Below are positions 7,287 through 15,874 of a stretch of 64,000 nucleotides of DNA, in pieces. Location: NCBI GenBank assembly GCA_022614805.1, contig JAKEHY010000022.1:1-64000 (forward strand), given 5' to 3'. The notes below the pieces were generated by a model. It was not told the DNA's origin. It made no database searches and was given only the letters and a program-made list of their open reading frames with translations. The stretch is from Candidatus Zixiibacteriota bacterium. GTDB lineage: Bacteria > Zixibacteria > MSB-5A5 > DSPP01. How positions within the stretch are numbered: position 1 is the stretch's first letter; the number at the start of each line of letters is the position of its first letter. The position numbers and the translations under genes were made by a program.

Positions 7287-8003
7287 ATGAAAAAGGTCTT
7301 AATAGTTCTAATCGGTCTCCTCATCCCCCTAACATTCACTTCTTTGGCTACTTCAAATGAGCTTGCAGGTCAAGTGACTGATAAGACTACAGGTTTTCCG
7401 ATAGCTGGGGCTAACGTACACCTTTGGAAAGACGGGAAAACTCCTTATTACCCCACTGTTACCGATTCTCAAGGTAAATTTTCGATAAAAAACATTACAG
7501 AAGGCAGCTATGGCATTACAATTTTTCATCCAAGCTATGTCAAAAAAATAGTTCAAAAAGTTAAAATTAGACCAAATCGGCCTATCAATTTACCTCGTGC
7601 TCAACTGGTCTTGGAACCCATTCAGTTTGAGTTTATTGAAATAGAGAAACAATCATTTGGTAATAGCAAAATAATGGGAAGGGTGTTAGACAAGAAAACA
7701 AAAGATCCTCTAATTGGTGCCAGAGTCCGTTTGTTTTTGCCAGATGGAACACGCACTAAGATAGGTGCAATATGCGATGTCAAGGGTAAGTTTCTAATCC
7801 TAAATGTTTCTCCCAGAATGTATCATATTGACATTCGCTACGGGCCAACTTACGATGAGCAACAAATTAGAAATGTTAAAGTCGAGTCAGGCCGGGCTTA
7901 TACCATCGGAACCATTTTCTTGAATGAAAGTTTTTTTGAGGGCGATACCGTTATTGTCCGCGGTCATTATATAAATATAAAACAAAAGAAGCGGCTCTTT
8001 TGA
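7287..8003 (+). CDS. secreted protein with two carboxypeptidase-regulatory-like domains
   Basis: 238 residues with a signal peptide (about 1-27, LIGLLIPLTFTSLATS). Two tandem Ig-like domains of the carboxypeptidase regulatory type follow. The first covers about 28-115, with GQVTDKTTGFPIAGANV, then TDSQGKFSIKNITEGSY. The second covers about 128-225, with GRVLDKKTKDPLIGARV, then CDVKGKFLILNV. These beta-sandwich modules are common in Bacteroidota-like exported proteins, often next to TonB-dependent receptors; here nothing follows them. Base composition is visibly A+T richer than the neighbours, suggesting separate origin. GGAAGG precedes the ATG and a TATATT lies at 7266-7271. Ends at a strong terminator. 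Specific function unknown. Confidence 0.82.
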   Translation: MKKVLIVLIGLLIPLTFTSLATSNELAGQVTDKTTGFPIAGANVHLWKDGKTPYYPTVTDSQGKFSIKNITEGSYGITIFHPSYVKKIVQKVKIRPNRPINLPRAQLVLEPIQFEFIEIEKQSFGNSKIMGRVLDKKTKDPLIGARVRLFLPDGTRTKIGAICDVKGKFLILNVSPRMYHIDIRYGPTYDEQQIRNVKVESGRAYTIGTIFLNESFFEGDTVIVRGHYINIKQKKRLF

Positions 8004-8025
8004 ACCGCCTCCTTCGTTTGACCAA

Positions 8026-8059
8026 CCCCCTTTCCGTTTCGGGAAGGGGGCTTTTAATT
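8026..8059 (+). terminator. rho-independent terminator
   Basis: CCCCCTT (8026-8032) pairs with AAGGGGG (8044-8050), followed by CTTTTAATT. A smaller hairpin with arms GCGG/CCGC lies at about 7990-8008. Confidence 0.85.
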
Positions 8060-8063
8060 CTAA

Positions 8064-8091
8064 TTGACCATTTTCCTTTCGATTGTATATT
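8064..8091 (+). promoter_or_regulatory. secDF promoter
   Basis: TTGACC (8064-8069), 16-nt spacer, TATATT (8086-8091). The leader to the secD ATG is about 50 nt. The same layout occurs before the transketolase operon (63829-63802). Confidence 0.65.
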
Positions 8092-8149
8092 GACCGCTTA
8101 TGTTTTTGGTAAATAACGGGGCAGACCTGCCGGCAAAAAGGAGCGACTG

Positions 8150-9754
8150 ATGCGCGGACGCTATATGTGGATGCTCATTCTGACCGGCGCTTTGACGGTG
8201 GCGGCCGCGATTTCCCTTTTTCCCACCTTCAAGGTCTGGACGATGTCGGCGGAGGAAAAAGTCAAGCTGGTCGATAATCCGGATTACATCAACACCGAAA
8301 GAAAGTCCATCAAGCTGGGGCTGGATTTGCGCGGGGGGATGCGCGTGGTGATGGAAGTGGACAAATCCAAACTTACCCCGGCCGAAGCGGCCGATGCCGT
8401 CGACCGGGCCCTGGAAATCATCCGCAACCGGGTGGACAAGTTCGGCGTGGCCGAGCCCTTGATTCAAAAGCAGGGAAAAGACAGAATCGTGGTGGAGCTT
8501 CCCGGCATCACCGACCGCGCCCGCGCCACCGCCTTAATCGGCCAGACCGCCCAGCTGGAGTTCAAGCTTTTGGAACCGGCCGAAAACCTGCAGGGGATTA
8601 CCGACCGCTTTGACCGCGCCCTGGAGCCCCAGAAACCGGCGGAAGCCAAACCGAAGCCCAAGCCGGCAACCGACATTTTCGGCAAAACCCAGGACACCCT
8701 CGCCGCCGAAGAGCCGACGGAAAAACCGTTTTCCACCTACCTGCAGGCCACCGGCGGCTACTTTTTCGTCCAACCGGAAGACGTCCCCCGGGTGCGGGAA
8801 CTTGTGGCCAAACCGGAGGTGCAGGCCCAAGTTCCTCCCGACGTGGAAATTTTGTGGTCCTCCAAGAACGAAACCTCCGAAGGCCGTCCGCTGGCGGGGC
8901 TCTATTTCGCAAAAAAACAGGTCGAACTCTCCGGAAAATATTTGACCTTTGCGCGCGAAAACCGCGACCCCCAAACCGGCGGGCCGATTGTGGAATTTGA
9001 ACTGAACCGGGAAGGGGCCCGCATTTTCCGGCGCCTGACCGGCGCCAATATCGGCAAGCCCTTGGCCATTATCCTGGACGGCAAGGTGGTTTCCGCCCCC
9101 GTCGTTCAGAATCAGATTACCAATCGGGGCCAGATTACGTTGGGTGGGGCCGGCACGATGGAAGAAGCCCACGACTTGGCCATCATTTTAAGAGCCGGCG
9201 CTCTCCCCGCCCCGGTTAAAATCATCGAGTCGAGTGTCATCGGGCCTTCGCTCGGAGCCGACTCGATTGAGAAAGGAAAACTCTCCGCCGTCATCGGCAT
9301 CAGCCTGGTTTTTTTGTTTATGTCGGTCTATTACCGCCTTTCCGGTCTCATCGCCAGCATTGGGATGCTGTTGAATTTCGTCTTCCTGGTCGCCATCCTC
9401 GCTTCATTGGGGCTGACCTTGACCCTCCCGGGCATCGCCGGAATCATTCTGACGATGGGGATGTCGGTCGATTCCAACGTTTTGATATTTGAACGCATCC
9501 GGGAAGAAATGCGCGCCGGCAAAACCGTTCGGGCCGCCATCGATGCCGGCTACAAGCGGGCGATGCTGACCATCATCGACTCGCACGTCACTACGCTGAT
9601 AACCGCTTTGATTCTTTTCATCTTCGGCACCGGCCCGGTCAAGGGGTTCGCCGTTTCCCTCTCCTGGGGGATTGTCATTAGCCTCTACACAGCGGTGCTG
9701 GTCACCCGCGCCATTTTTGAAATCCGTAAGGAATATCAGACCTTGAGCATTTGA
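8150..9754 (+). CDS. secD: protein translocase subunit SecD
   Basis: 534-residue SecD. N-terminal membrane segment (about 7-24), then the P1 head with LGLDLRGG (47-54), a periplasmic domain with an extended Pro/Lys-rich insertion (about 160-200), and the C-terminal RND-like bundle of five membrane helices with GTGPVKGFA. SecD works with SecF and SecYEG, using the proton or sodium gradient to pull exported proteins through. ATG follows AAAAAGGAGCG. secF follows after 7 nt, so they are co-transcribed. Confidence 0.96.
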   Translation: MRGRYMWMLILTGALTVAAAISLFPTFKVWTMSAEEKVKLVDNPDYINTERKSIKLGLDLRGGMRVVMEVDKSKLTPAEAADAVDRALEIIRNRVDKFGVAEPLIQKQGKDRIVVELPGITDRARATALIGQTAQLEFKLLEPAENLQGITDRFDRALEPQKPAEAKPKPKPATDIFGKTQDTLAAEEPTEKPFSTYLQATGGYFFVQPEDVPRVRELVAKPEVQAQVPPDVEILWSSKNETSEGRPLAGLYFAKKQVELSGKYLTFARENRDPQTGGPIVEFELNREGARIFRRLTGANIGKPLAIILDGKVVSAPVVQNQITNRGQITLGGAGTMEEAHDLAIILRAGALPAPVKIIESSVIGPSLGADSIEKGKLSAVIGISLVFLFMSVYYRLSGLIASIGMLLNFVFLVAILASLGLTLTLPGIAGIILTMGMSVDSNVLIFERIREEMRAGKTVRAAIDAGYKRAMLTIIDSHVTTLITALILFIFGTGPVKGFAVSLSWGIVISLYTAVLVTRAIFEIRKEYQTLSI

Positions 9755-9761
9755 AGAAATT

Positions 9762-10685
9762 ATGTTCGAAATAATACCCCAAACCAACATAAATTTTACC
9801 GGCCGCCGCAAGCTGGCCTTCGGTCTCTCCGGTCTTTTTCTCCTGTTGGGGCTGGCGGCGTTCGTGGCCATTATGGTCGGTAAAGCCAACATGGGGTTGG
9901 ACTTTTCCGGCGGCACGATGATTCAGGGAAATTTTGAAAAACCGGTCACTGTGGCCAAGGTGCGGGAAGCGCTTTCGGCCACCGGCCACGGCGACGCCGA
10001 AATACAGGAGCTGGTGGGCCACATCAAGCCAAACTCCTACAGCATCCGGGTCAAAGGCACCGTTTCCGAATTGGGAAAAGTCGATTCGCTCCTCACAGGC
10101 GCCCTGGCCCAAGCCTTTCCGGACAACCCTTTCCATCTGGACTCCAGTCACGAGGTCGGCCCGGCCATCGGGAAACTCCTGCGCAAACAGGCCTCGCTGG
10201 CGGTGCTCTATTCGATGATTGGAATTTTGATTTACATCTGGCTTCGGTTCGATTTCCGCGTCGGGGTGACCGCCACCATCGGCACCTTTCACGACGTCTT
10301 GGCCGTTCTGGGGGTAATTTTTGTCCTGCAAAAGGAAATAACTCTTTTGATAGTCACCGCCCTTTTGACCGTGGCGGGCTATTCGTTGAGCGACAAAGTG
10401 GTGGTTTTCGACCGGGTTCGGGAAAACCTGAAGCTGTACCGCAAGAAGGGGGAATTCGAGACCCTGCTCAACACCTCCATCAACGAGGTACTCTCCCGCA
10501 CCTTCATCACCTCGACGGGCGTTTTAATCACGTTGGTCGTTCTCTACATTTTCGGAAGCAGCGTGATACGGGATTTTGCTTTGGCGATGTTTTTGGGGGT
10601 GCTGGTCGGCACCTATTCCTCCATCTTTCTTTCCAGCGGGATTATGCTGGAATGGGAAAACCGCTCTCCCAAGCGGTTTAAATAG
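9762..10685 (+). CDS. secF: protein translocase subunit SecF
   Basis: 307-residue SecF: first membrane helix about 18-40, periplasmic domain with MGLDFSGG (47-54), then five membrane helices including the conserved SDKVVVFDRVREN and the STGVLITL segment. Start lies 7 nt after the secD stop, with weak Shine-Dalgarno GAAGAAATT. Convergent with the first GT-C-like gene, 40 nt away; a small CCGG..CCGG hairpin without T-tract lies between. Confidence 0.96.
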   Translation: MFEIIPQTNINFTGRRKLAFGLSGLFLLLGLAAFVAIMVGKANMGLDFSGGTMIQGNFEKPVTVAKVREALSATGHGDAEIQELVGHIKPNSYSIRVKGTVSELGKVDSLLTGALAQAFPDNPFHLDSSHEVGPAIGKLLRKQASLAVLYSMIGILIYIWLRFDFRVGVTATIGTFHDVLAVLGVIFVLQKEITLLIVTALLTVAGYSLSDKVVVFDRVRENLKLYRKKGEFETLLNTSINEVLSRTFITSTGVLITLVVLYIFGSSVIRDFALAMFLGVLVGTYSSIFLSSGIMLEWENRSPKRFK

Positions 10686-10725
10686 CCGGTCTTCCGGTTC
10701 AGAGGATGTCGCTTTAAGTTTCCCT

Positions 10726-12318
10726 TCAATTCAGCAAAGGAACCGGTCCCCAGCGCCGGTACAAGCTTCGGTCTTGCCAGCCTTCAATCATATGACGAAA
10801 GGGGGTTTTCCCTCCGGGGGGCGGGTGCAAGCCATCCGCCGAGATTTCCAGTAAAACAACGTTGTTGGCGGGATAGACGATTCCCTGCACCATATCTGCA
10901 ATTACCAAAAGACTTTCAGCCGCCGGGCCGAAATACGGCCCGAAAATCCCTCCCAGATAGCCGGGATTGTCCAGAAGCCAGCGGATTTTTCTTCTGTAAA
11001 TATATTCCAACCCCTTCTTTTTTTTGTAGTAGGGCAAAACTTCATTGTTCACCAATCCGTCCAGGTTTATGACCTTCCGGTCGGTGAAATACTGCAGGTA
11101 GCCGGAATTGAAAACCCCCACCCGGTCGCCGGGCGGAATTTTGTGGTTTATGATTTCAAGCATTACCTTCGACCGGTCGGCGATGCGGAACTTCCACTCG
11201 GTGATAGACAATCCGGCCGCCAACAAAGCCAGAACCGCCCCTGCCCCGACGAGGTAGCGGGGGGTTTTTCCCAGGGCCAGAGCCATGAGCGGCAGGGTCA
11301 AAACGAAGGCCGCCTGGGGGTACCAAAACCGGAGCGACCAACGGAACAGAACGTGAAAGAGAAGAAAAAGGCCGGCGCCGGCCAAAGTCCACAAAAGGGG
11401 CCGGTATTGGGAGGGTCGTTGGCCCAGCCGAAAAAGCAAAACACCCCCCAGAACAAGACTTAAAACCCAGTTGCCATAGTGAAAGGCGTTCTCGGCGAAG
11501 GTGTGAAAAAACAATTTCGCCAGAAACGGAATAAGGGCGGCCGAGAAAAAGGTGTGGAATTCGTTCAAATACTGCTGATGGTAATGAAAAGAGTACGCCA
11601 TGCCGGAAGTTTGCACGACCGACCCGAAGGTCAAAAAATTATAGACCAGCCAGGGGAAAACCAACAGGCTGGCGACGGCTCCCGCCCGGAAAAGGGAGTC
11701 AAAGTTCCGGTTTTGCCACAAAAGAAAGACAAACAGGCTCCCCACCGCAAAAATATTGTCGGTGCGGGAAAGCAGGGCCAGGCCGCTCGTCCCTCCGAGA
11801 TAAAACCAGCCGGTTTTCAACCATTCGGCGCTGGCCCGAACCGACAGGTAAACCAGAAAAGCCAAAAAAAAGTTATTCTGCGCGGTCTCCAGCCCGTTCA
11901 TCGTGTGCACCAGCCCGTACGGATTGACCAAATAAAAAGCGGCCGTCCAAAAACCCGCCTTTTCCCGGCCCAACTTTGCCAGGGTTCGATAAATCAAAAA
12001 AGCCGCCGCCGTATCGAAGAAGGCGGAGAGGGTCAAAACCAGATGAATGCCAAACCAGGGGAAATTCTTGAAGAAAAGGTAAACGGGGGTTATGACGAAC
12101 AGCCAGAGCGGGTGGAAACCGTTCGTAAGGGTGATGCCGTCGGCGGAAAGGATTCCCCGGTCCGCCAGGTTTCGGGCTATGGTAAAATAGTAGTAAGCAT
12201 CGTCGGAAACCAGGTAAAACAGATATTTTTCCGGCAACCAGGCCAAAACCAGCCGGACCAGCAAACCGACAGAAAAAAGATACACCACCGGTTTGGGTAT
12301 GGACTTCAGGCTCAACAC
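10726..12318 (-). CDS. GT-C-like integral membrane glycosyltransferase, paralogue 1 of 4
   Basis: 530-residue membrane protein with about 10-12 predicted helices in the N-terminal 370 residues and a soluble C-terminal domain. The first extracytoplasmic loop carries SDDAYYYF..ARN, matching the acidic Asp-Asp motif of GT-C enzymes that use lipid-linked sugars. TNGFHPLWLF, NGLETAQN and LLSRTDN follow. The C-terminus has FNSGYLQYFT..KVINLDGLVNNE and GGIFGPYFGP. The same blocks recur in three tandem paralogues. The likely start is GTG 12318; no good ribosome binding site is visible, so it may be a little off. Substrate unknown; envelope glycan or protein glycosylation is plausible. Confidence 0.75.
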   Translation of the reverse strand: MLSLKSIPKPVVYLFSVGLLVRLVLAWLPEKYLFYLVSDDAYYYFTIARNLADRGILSADGITLTNGFHPLWLFVITPVYLFFKNFPWFGIHLVLTLSAFFDTAAAFLIYRTLAKLGREKAGFWTAAFYLVNPYGLVHTMNGLETAQNNFFLAFLVYLSVRASAEWLKTGWFYLGGTSGLALLSRTDNIFAVGSLFVFLLWQNRNFDSLFRAGAVASLLVFPWLVYNFLTFGSVVQTSGMAYSFHYHQQYLNEFHTFFSAALIPFLAKLFFHTFAENAFHYGNWVLSLVLGGVLLFRLGQRPSQYRPLLWTLAGAGLFLLFHVLFRWSLRFWYPQAAFVLTLPLMALALGKTPRYLVGAGAVLALLAAGLSITEWKFRIADRSKVMLEIINHKIPPGDRVGVFNSGYLQYFTDRKVINLDGLVNNEVLPYYKKKKGLEYIYRRKIRWLLDNPGYLGGIFGPYFGPAAESLLVIADMVQGIVYPANNVVLLEISADGLHPPPGGKTPFRHMIEGWQDRSLYRRWGPVPLLN

Positions 12319-12392
12319 TCACGCAAATTAAGCCGCGCCCCAACCCCGTCAAGCCTGCTTAGTCTGGCAATTTCACCTCCGGCCAAAAAACG

Positions 12393-12416
12393 AAAAAAGG
12401 CGGGGTTATTCCCGCC
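12393..12416 (-). terminator. terminator after paralogue 2
   Basis: On the minus strand GGCGGG pairs with CCCGCC around a 6-nt loop, followed by six T. It separates paralogue 2 from paralogue 1, which then needs its own promoter or readthrough. Confidence 0.8.
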
Positions 12417-12485
12417 CTAATTTTCGTCCTGAATGAACTTATGAACCGTTCCAAGCCGGCGCTATGTTTCCCAAAAAGGCCCGCT

Positions 12486-14090
12486 CTACGGACCCAAAAA
12501 GGGCAATGGCGCCCAGTTGGGCTGGGCCGCCCGCTCCCGCCAAGGCCCCATCAACTGGCCGAAGGAGATGGCCCCTTCCGGCAAAATTACCGGACCCTCT
12601 ATAAATACTCGGATTATAAAAACGTTGTTGCCGGGGTAACTGATGTTCAACTGGCCGTCGACGCCCACCAAAAGGCTGTCGGCGGCCGGCCCGAAGTACT
12701 GGCCGAAAATCCCCCACAAATATTGCTGTGTATCCACCAGCCAGCGGATGTTCCGAAAGCGGAAGTATTCCCACCCTTTTCGCTCTTGGTAATACCGCAA
12801 AACCTCGTTGTTCACGAGCCCGTCCAAGTTAATCACTTTCTTATCGGTGAAATACTGCAGGTAGCCGGAATTGAAAACCCCCACCCGGTCGGCCGCCGGA
12901 GTTCTCTCCTCAATCATTTTCAGCATAACCTTCGAGCGGTCGGCGATGCGGAAGGGCCATTTCCAAACCCACCAGCCGCTCAAAGCGAGAGAAGCAACAA
13001 CCACAAACCCGACCCAATACCGGCGAACGCTCTCCAGAGCGAGGAGCACGACCGGTAGGGTTAAAACAAAGACTGCCTGCGGATACCAAGGGCGCATCGA
13101 CCACCGGACGAAAAGATGAACACCCAAAAAAAGGGCGCCGCCGGCCAAAGTCCACAAAAGCGGCCGGTAACGGGCCGGCCAGCTTTTGAGCCGGAAGGCC
13201 AAGACAACGGCAATAATTATTGTCAGAACCCAATTGCCGTAGTGAAAGGCACTTTCGGCAAACGAATAGAGGCTCTGCCGCAAAAGGTAGGGAAGCAGAG
13301 TCGGGGAAAAATAGGTTTTGTAGCTGTTCAGGTACAGCTGATGATAATGCCAGGGATAGGCCGAGCCGGAGGTTTGCACCACCGTTCCGAAAGAGATTAA
13401 ATTATAGACCAGCCAGGGGGCTACAAGCAAGACTGCTGGAGCGGCAACTTTGAGAATCGTTTGCACGCTCCGTTCCCGCCAAAAGAGGTAGGCCAGAAGG
13501 GCCAAGACGGGAAAGATGTTGTCCGTGCGGGCAAGCAGGGCCAAACCGATGACTGTCCCCAGAACCGGCCAGCCCCGCGCGAGCCACTGGGAGGTGGCCC
13601 CGAACGAAAGGTAAGCCAAAAGGGCCAGAAAAAAACTGTTCAAAGCCGTTTCCAGCCCGTTCATCGAATGCAGGATGCCAAACGGATGGAGCCAGAAGAA
13701 TGCAGCCCCCCACAGCCCCAACCCCGGCTTGCCCAATTTTTCGAGCGTACGGTAAATCAAAAAGCCGGCCGCCGTATCGAAAAGGGCGGAAACCGTCAAA
13801 ACAAGGTGAATGGAAAACCAGTGGTAACTTCCAAACAGGCTGAAAATCGGAGTGATTAAAAAAAGCCAAAGGGGATGAAAGCCGTTGGTCAGGGTAATGC
13901 CGTCGGCCGAGAGCATCCCGTGGTTGCCCAAATTGCGGGCAATGGTGAAATAGTAGTAGGCATCATCGGAAACTAAGTAAAACAGATATTTTTCCGGCAG
14001 CCAGGCCAGCCCGAGCCGTATCAAAAGCCCCACCAAAAGCAAATACGTCAGCTTTCTGTTCCCCCACTCCCTCGAAAACCCGAAATTCAT
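12486..14090 (-). CDS. GT-C-like integral membrane glycosyltransferase, paralogue 2 of 4
   Basis: 534 residues with the same architecture as its neighbours: SDDAYYYFTIARN in the first loop, TNGFHPLWLF, a MNGLETALN block, LLARTDN, and the C-terminal VFNSGYLQYFTDKKVINLDG block. Closest by eye to paralogue 1, with long identical stretches in the first 80 residues. ATG 14090. The gene starts 30 nt after the stop of paralogue 3, so the two are probably co-transcribed. Ends at its own terminator. Confidence 0.78.
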   Translation of the reverse strand: MNFGFSREWGNRKLTYLLLVGLLIRLGLAWLPEKYLFYLVSDDAYYYFTIARNLGNHGMLSADGITLTNGFHPLWLFLITPIFSLFGSYHWFSIHLVLTVSALFDTAAGFLIYRTLEKLGKPGLGLWGAAFFWLHPFGILHSMNGLETALNSFFLALLAYLSFGATSQWLARGWPVLGTVIGLALLARTDNIFPVLALLAYLFWRERSVQTILKVAAPAVLLVAPWLVYNLISFGTVVQTSGSAYPWHYHQLYLNSYKTYFSPTLLPYLLRQSLYSFAESAFHYGNWVLTIIIAVVLAFRLKSWPARYRPLLWTLAGGALFLGVHLFVRWSMRPWYPQAVFVLTLPVVLLALESVRRYWVGFVVVASLALSGWWVWKWPFRIADRSKVMLKMIEERTPAADRVGVFNSGYLQYFTDKKVINLDGLVNNEVLRYYQERKGWEYFRFRNIRWLVDTQQYLWGIFGQYFGPAADSLLVGVDGQLNISYPGNNVFIIRVFIEGPVILPEGAISFGQLMGPWRERAAQPNWAPLPFLGP

Positions 14091-14120
14091 TTTTTGAATA
14101 TATTCGTTTGCAATGAAGGT

Positions 14121-15710
14121 TTACTGTCTTTTTCCCACAAACGGTATTGGAACGGAGCCATACGCGGGGGATTCAGGTTCTCGTTGGATGGGTATTACTC
14201 GTCCGGGCGGCGGACGCAGCGTGTCCGGCAGCACCGCCAAAAGCCAGACGCTGTTCACGGGGTTATAGGGGTCGGGAACTTCCGCGACGTAGGCCAAAGA
14301 ACTTTCCGCCTCGGCTCCCAAGTAGGGGCCAAAGATACGGGTGAAAAAAAGCGGAAAATCAACCATCCATTTAATCTCCCGGTGGCGCAGGTAGTCCAAT
14401 CCTTTTTTCTGCTTGTAATAGGCCAGCACTTCATTGTTCACCAGTCCATCCAGGTTGATAACCTTTTGGTCGCTCAAATATTGCCACAGACCGGAATTAT
14501 AGGCCCCCACCCGCTCGCCAGGCGGAATGTCTTGATTAATGACGTCCGCCATCCGGCGCATATTTTTGATTTTCTGATAAAAAACGGGCGACCAGACCTG
14601 GGCCCCGGACAGGCACACAACCAGAAAGGCGCCCGCCGCCAAAAGTTTCCGGTTCATTTTTTCCAGGGCCAGCGCCACAATGGGCAGGGTTAAAACGAAG
14701 GCCGATTGCAAATACCAGGGCCGCACCGACCAGCGCAAAAAAATGTGAAAAGCGGCGAAGAGGGCCGAAGCCGCCACGGTCCACAAAAGCGGCCGGAAGC
14801 GCTCCGGCGACCGCTTGAATTGAAAAAGCAAAATTCCTGCGAGAGCGACCGCAAAAATCCAACTTCCATAATGATAGGCGTTTTGCACAAAGGTGAAAAA
14901 GGCCGACTTCAGCAAATGCGTCAAAAGGGGGAAAGAAAAATAACTCCCGTAGAGGCCCAAATACTGCTGGCGGTAATGCCAAGGATAGGCCGTTCCCGAT
15001 GTTTGAACGACGGAACCAAACTGCAGATAGTTGTAAACCAGCCACGGCAAAACGAGAAATGTTGCCGTCCCCACGCTTTTGGCCAGGGAAGAAAAATCCC
15101 GATGGCGCCATGAAAGATAACCGAGCAAAACGCCGACGATAAGCACGTTGTCCGTTCGGGAAAGCAAGGCCAGCCCCAAAACGGCGCCGAAGGACAACCA
15201 ACCGGTCTTCAACCACGCCGGCGAAGCCTTCAGCGAAAGGTAAACCAAAAGGGCCAAAAAGAAATTATTCTGGGCGATTTCCAGCCCGTCCATCGTGTGC
15301 TGCAGGCTGTAGGGATTTACCAGGTAAAAAGCCGTCGCCCAGAATCCCAAATCCGGTTTGCCCAACTTTTCCACGGTCTTGTAAATCAGAAAGGCCGCCG
15401 CCGTGTCAAAAACCGCCGAAACGGTCAAAACCAAATGAATGCTGAACCAATGATGGGAGTGAAAAAGCGCGTAGATGGGCGTAATGACAAATAGCCAGAG
15501 CGGATGAAAACCGTTGGTTTGGGTGATGCCGTCGGCGGAAAGAAGTCCGCGGGTTACCAGATTTCGGGCCACCGAGTAATAATAGTAGGCGTCGTCATAC
15601 ACCACGTACAATAGATATTCTTCCGGCAGCCAGGCGAGAGTCAGCCGGACGAGTAATCCCAGAAAAAAAAGATAGACCGCCTTCCGCGGAAAAGATTTTA
15701 TAGTCGTCAT
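14121..15710 (-). CDS. GT-C-like integral membrane glycosyltransferase, paralogue 3 of 4
   Basis: About 529 residues. First loop YDDAYYYYSVARN, then TNGFHPLWLF, MDGLEIAQN, LLSRTDN. The C-terminal domain has a variant, YNSGLWQYLSDQKVINLDG. ATG 15710 is chosen over an upstream start because AGGGGT precedes it and the paralogues begin at the same place. The nucleophile-side Asp pair is intact, so it is probably active. Substrate unknown. Confidence 0.78.
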   Translation of the reverse strand: MTTIKSFPRKAVYLFFLGLLVRLTLAWLPEEYLLYVVYDDAYYYYSVARNLVTRGLLSADGITQTNGFHPLWLFVITPIYALFHSHHWFSIHLVLTVSAVFDTAAAFLIYKTVEKLGKPDLGFWATAFYLVNPYSLQHTMDGLEIAQNNFFLALLVYLSLKASPAWLKTGWLSFGAVLGLALLSRTDNVLIVGVLLGYLSWRHRDFSSLAKSVGTATFLVLPWLVYNYLQFGSVVQTSGTAYPWHYRQQYLGLYGSYFSFPLLTHLLKSAFFTFVQNAYHYGSWIFAVALAGILLFQFKRSPERFRPLLWTVAASALFAAFHIFLRWSVRPWYLQSAFVLTLPIVALALEKMNRKLLAAGAFLVVCLSGAQVWSPVFYQKIKNMRRMADVINQDIPPGERVGAYNSGLWQYLSDQKVINLDGLVNNEVLAYYKQKKGLDYLRHREIKWMVDFPLFFTRIFGPYLGAEAESSLAYVAEVPDPYNPVNSVWLLAVLPDTLRPPPGRVIPIQREPESPAYGSVPIPFVGKRQ

Positions 15711-15874
15711 GTTACCCCTGGTCCCCGCAGCCAATCGTCCTCCCAATCATCGGCTTGATTCTCGCGAACTTTGTTCTCCGAGGGCTACGGCGTACCCTGA
15801 TACGCTCGAAGGCCTTCTCGGAAAACGGCAAAAATCACGCCCATTTGTCCGCTCAAAGCGGCCGACCAAAACTT

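Noticed and set aside
11479..12420. 313-codon plus-strand frame
   Set aside because: Antisense to GT-C-like paralogue 1; low-complexity Lys/Gly/Gln-rich translation.
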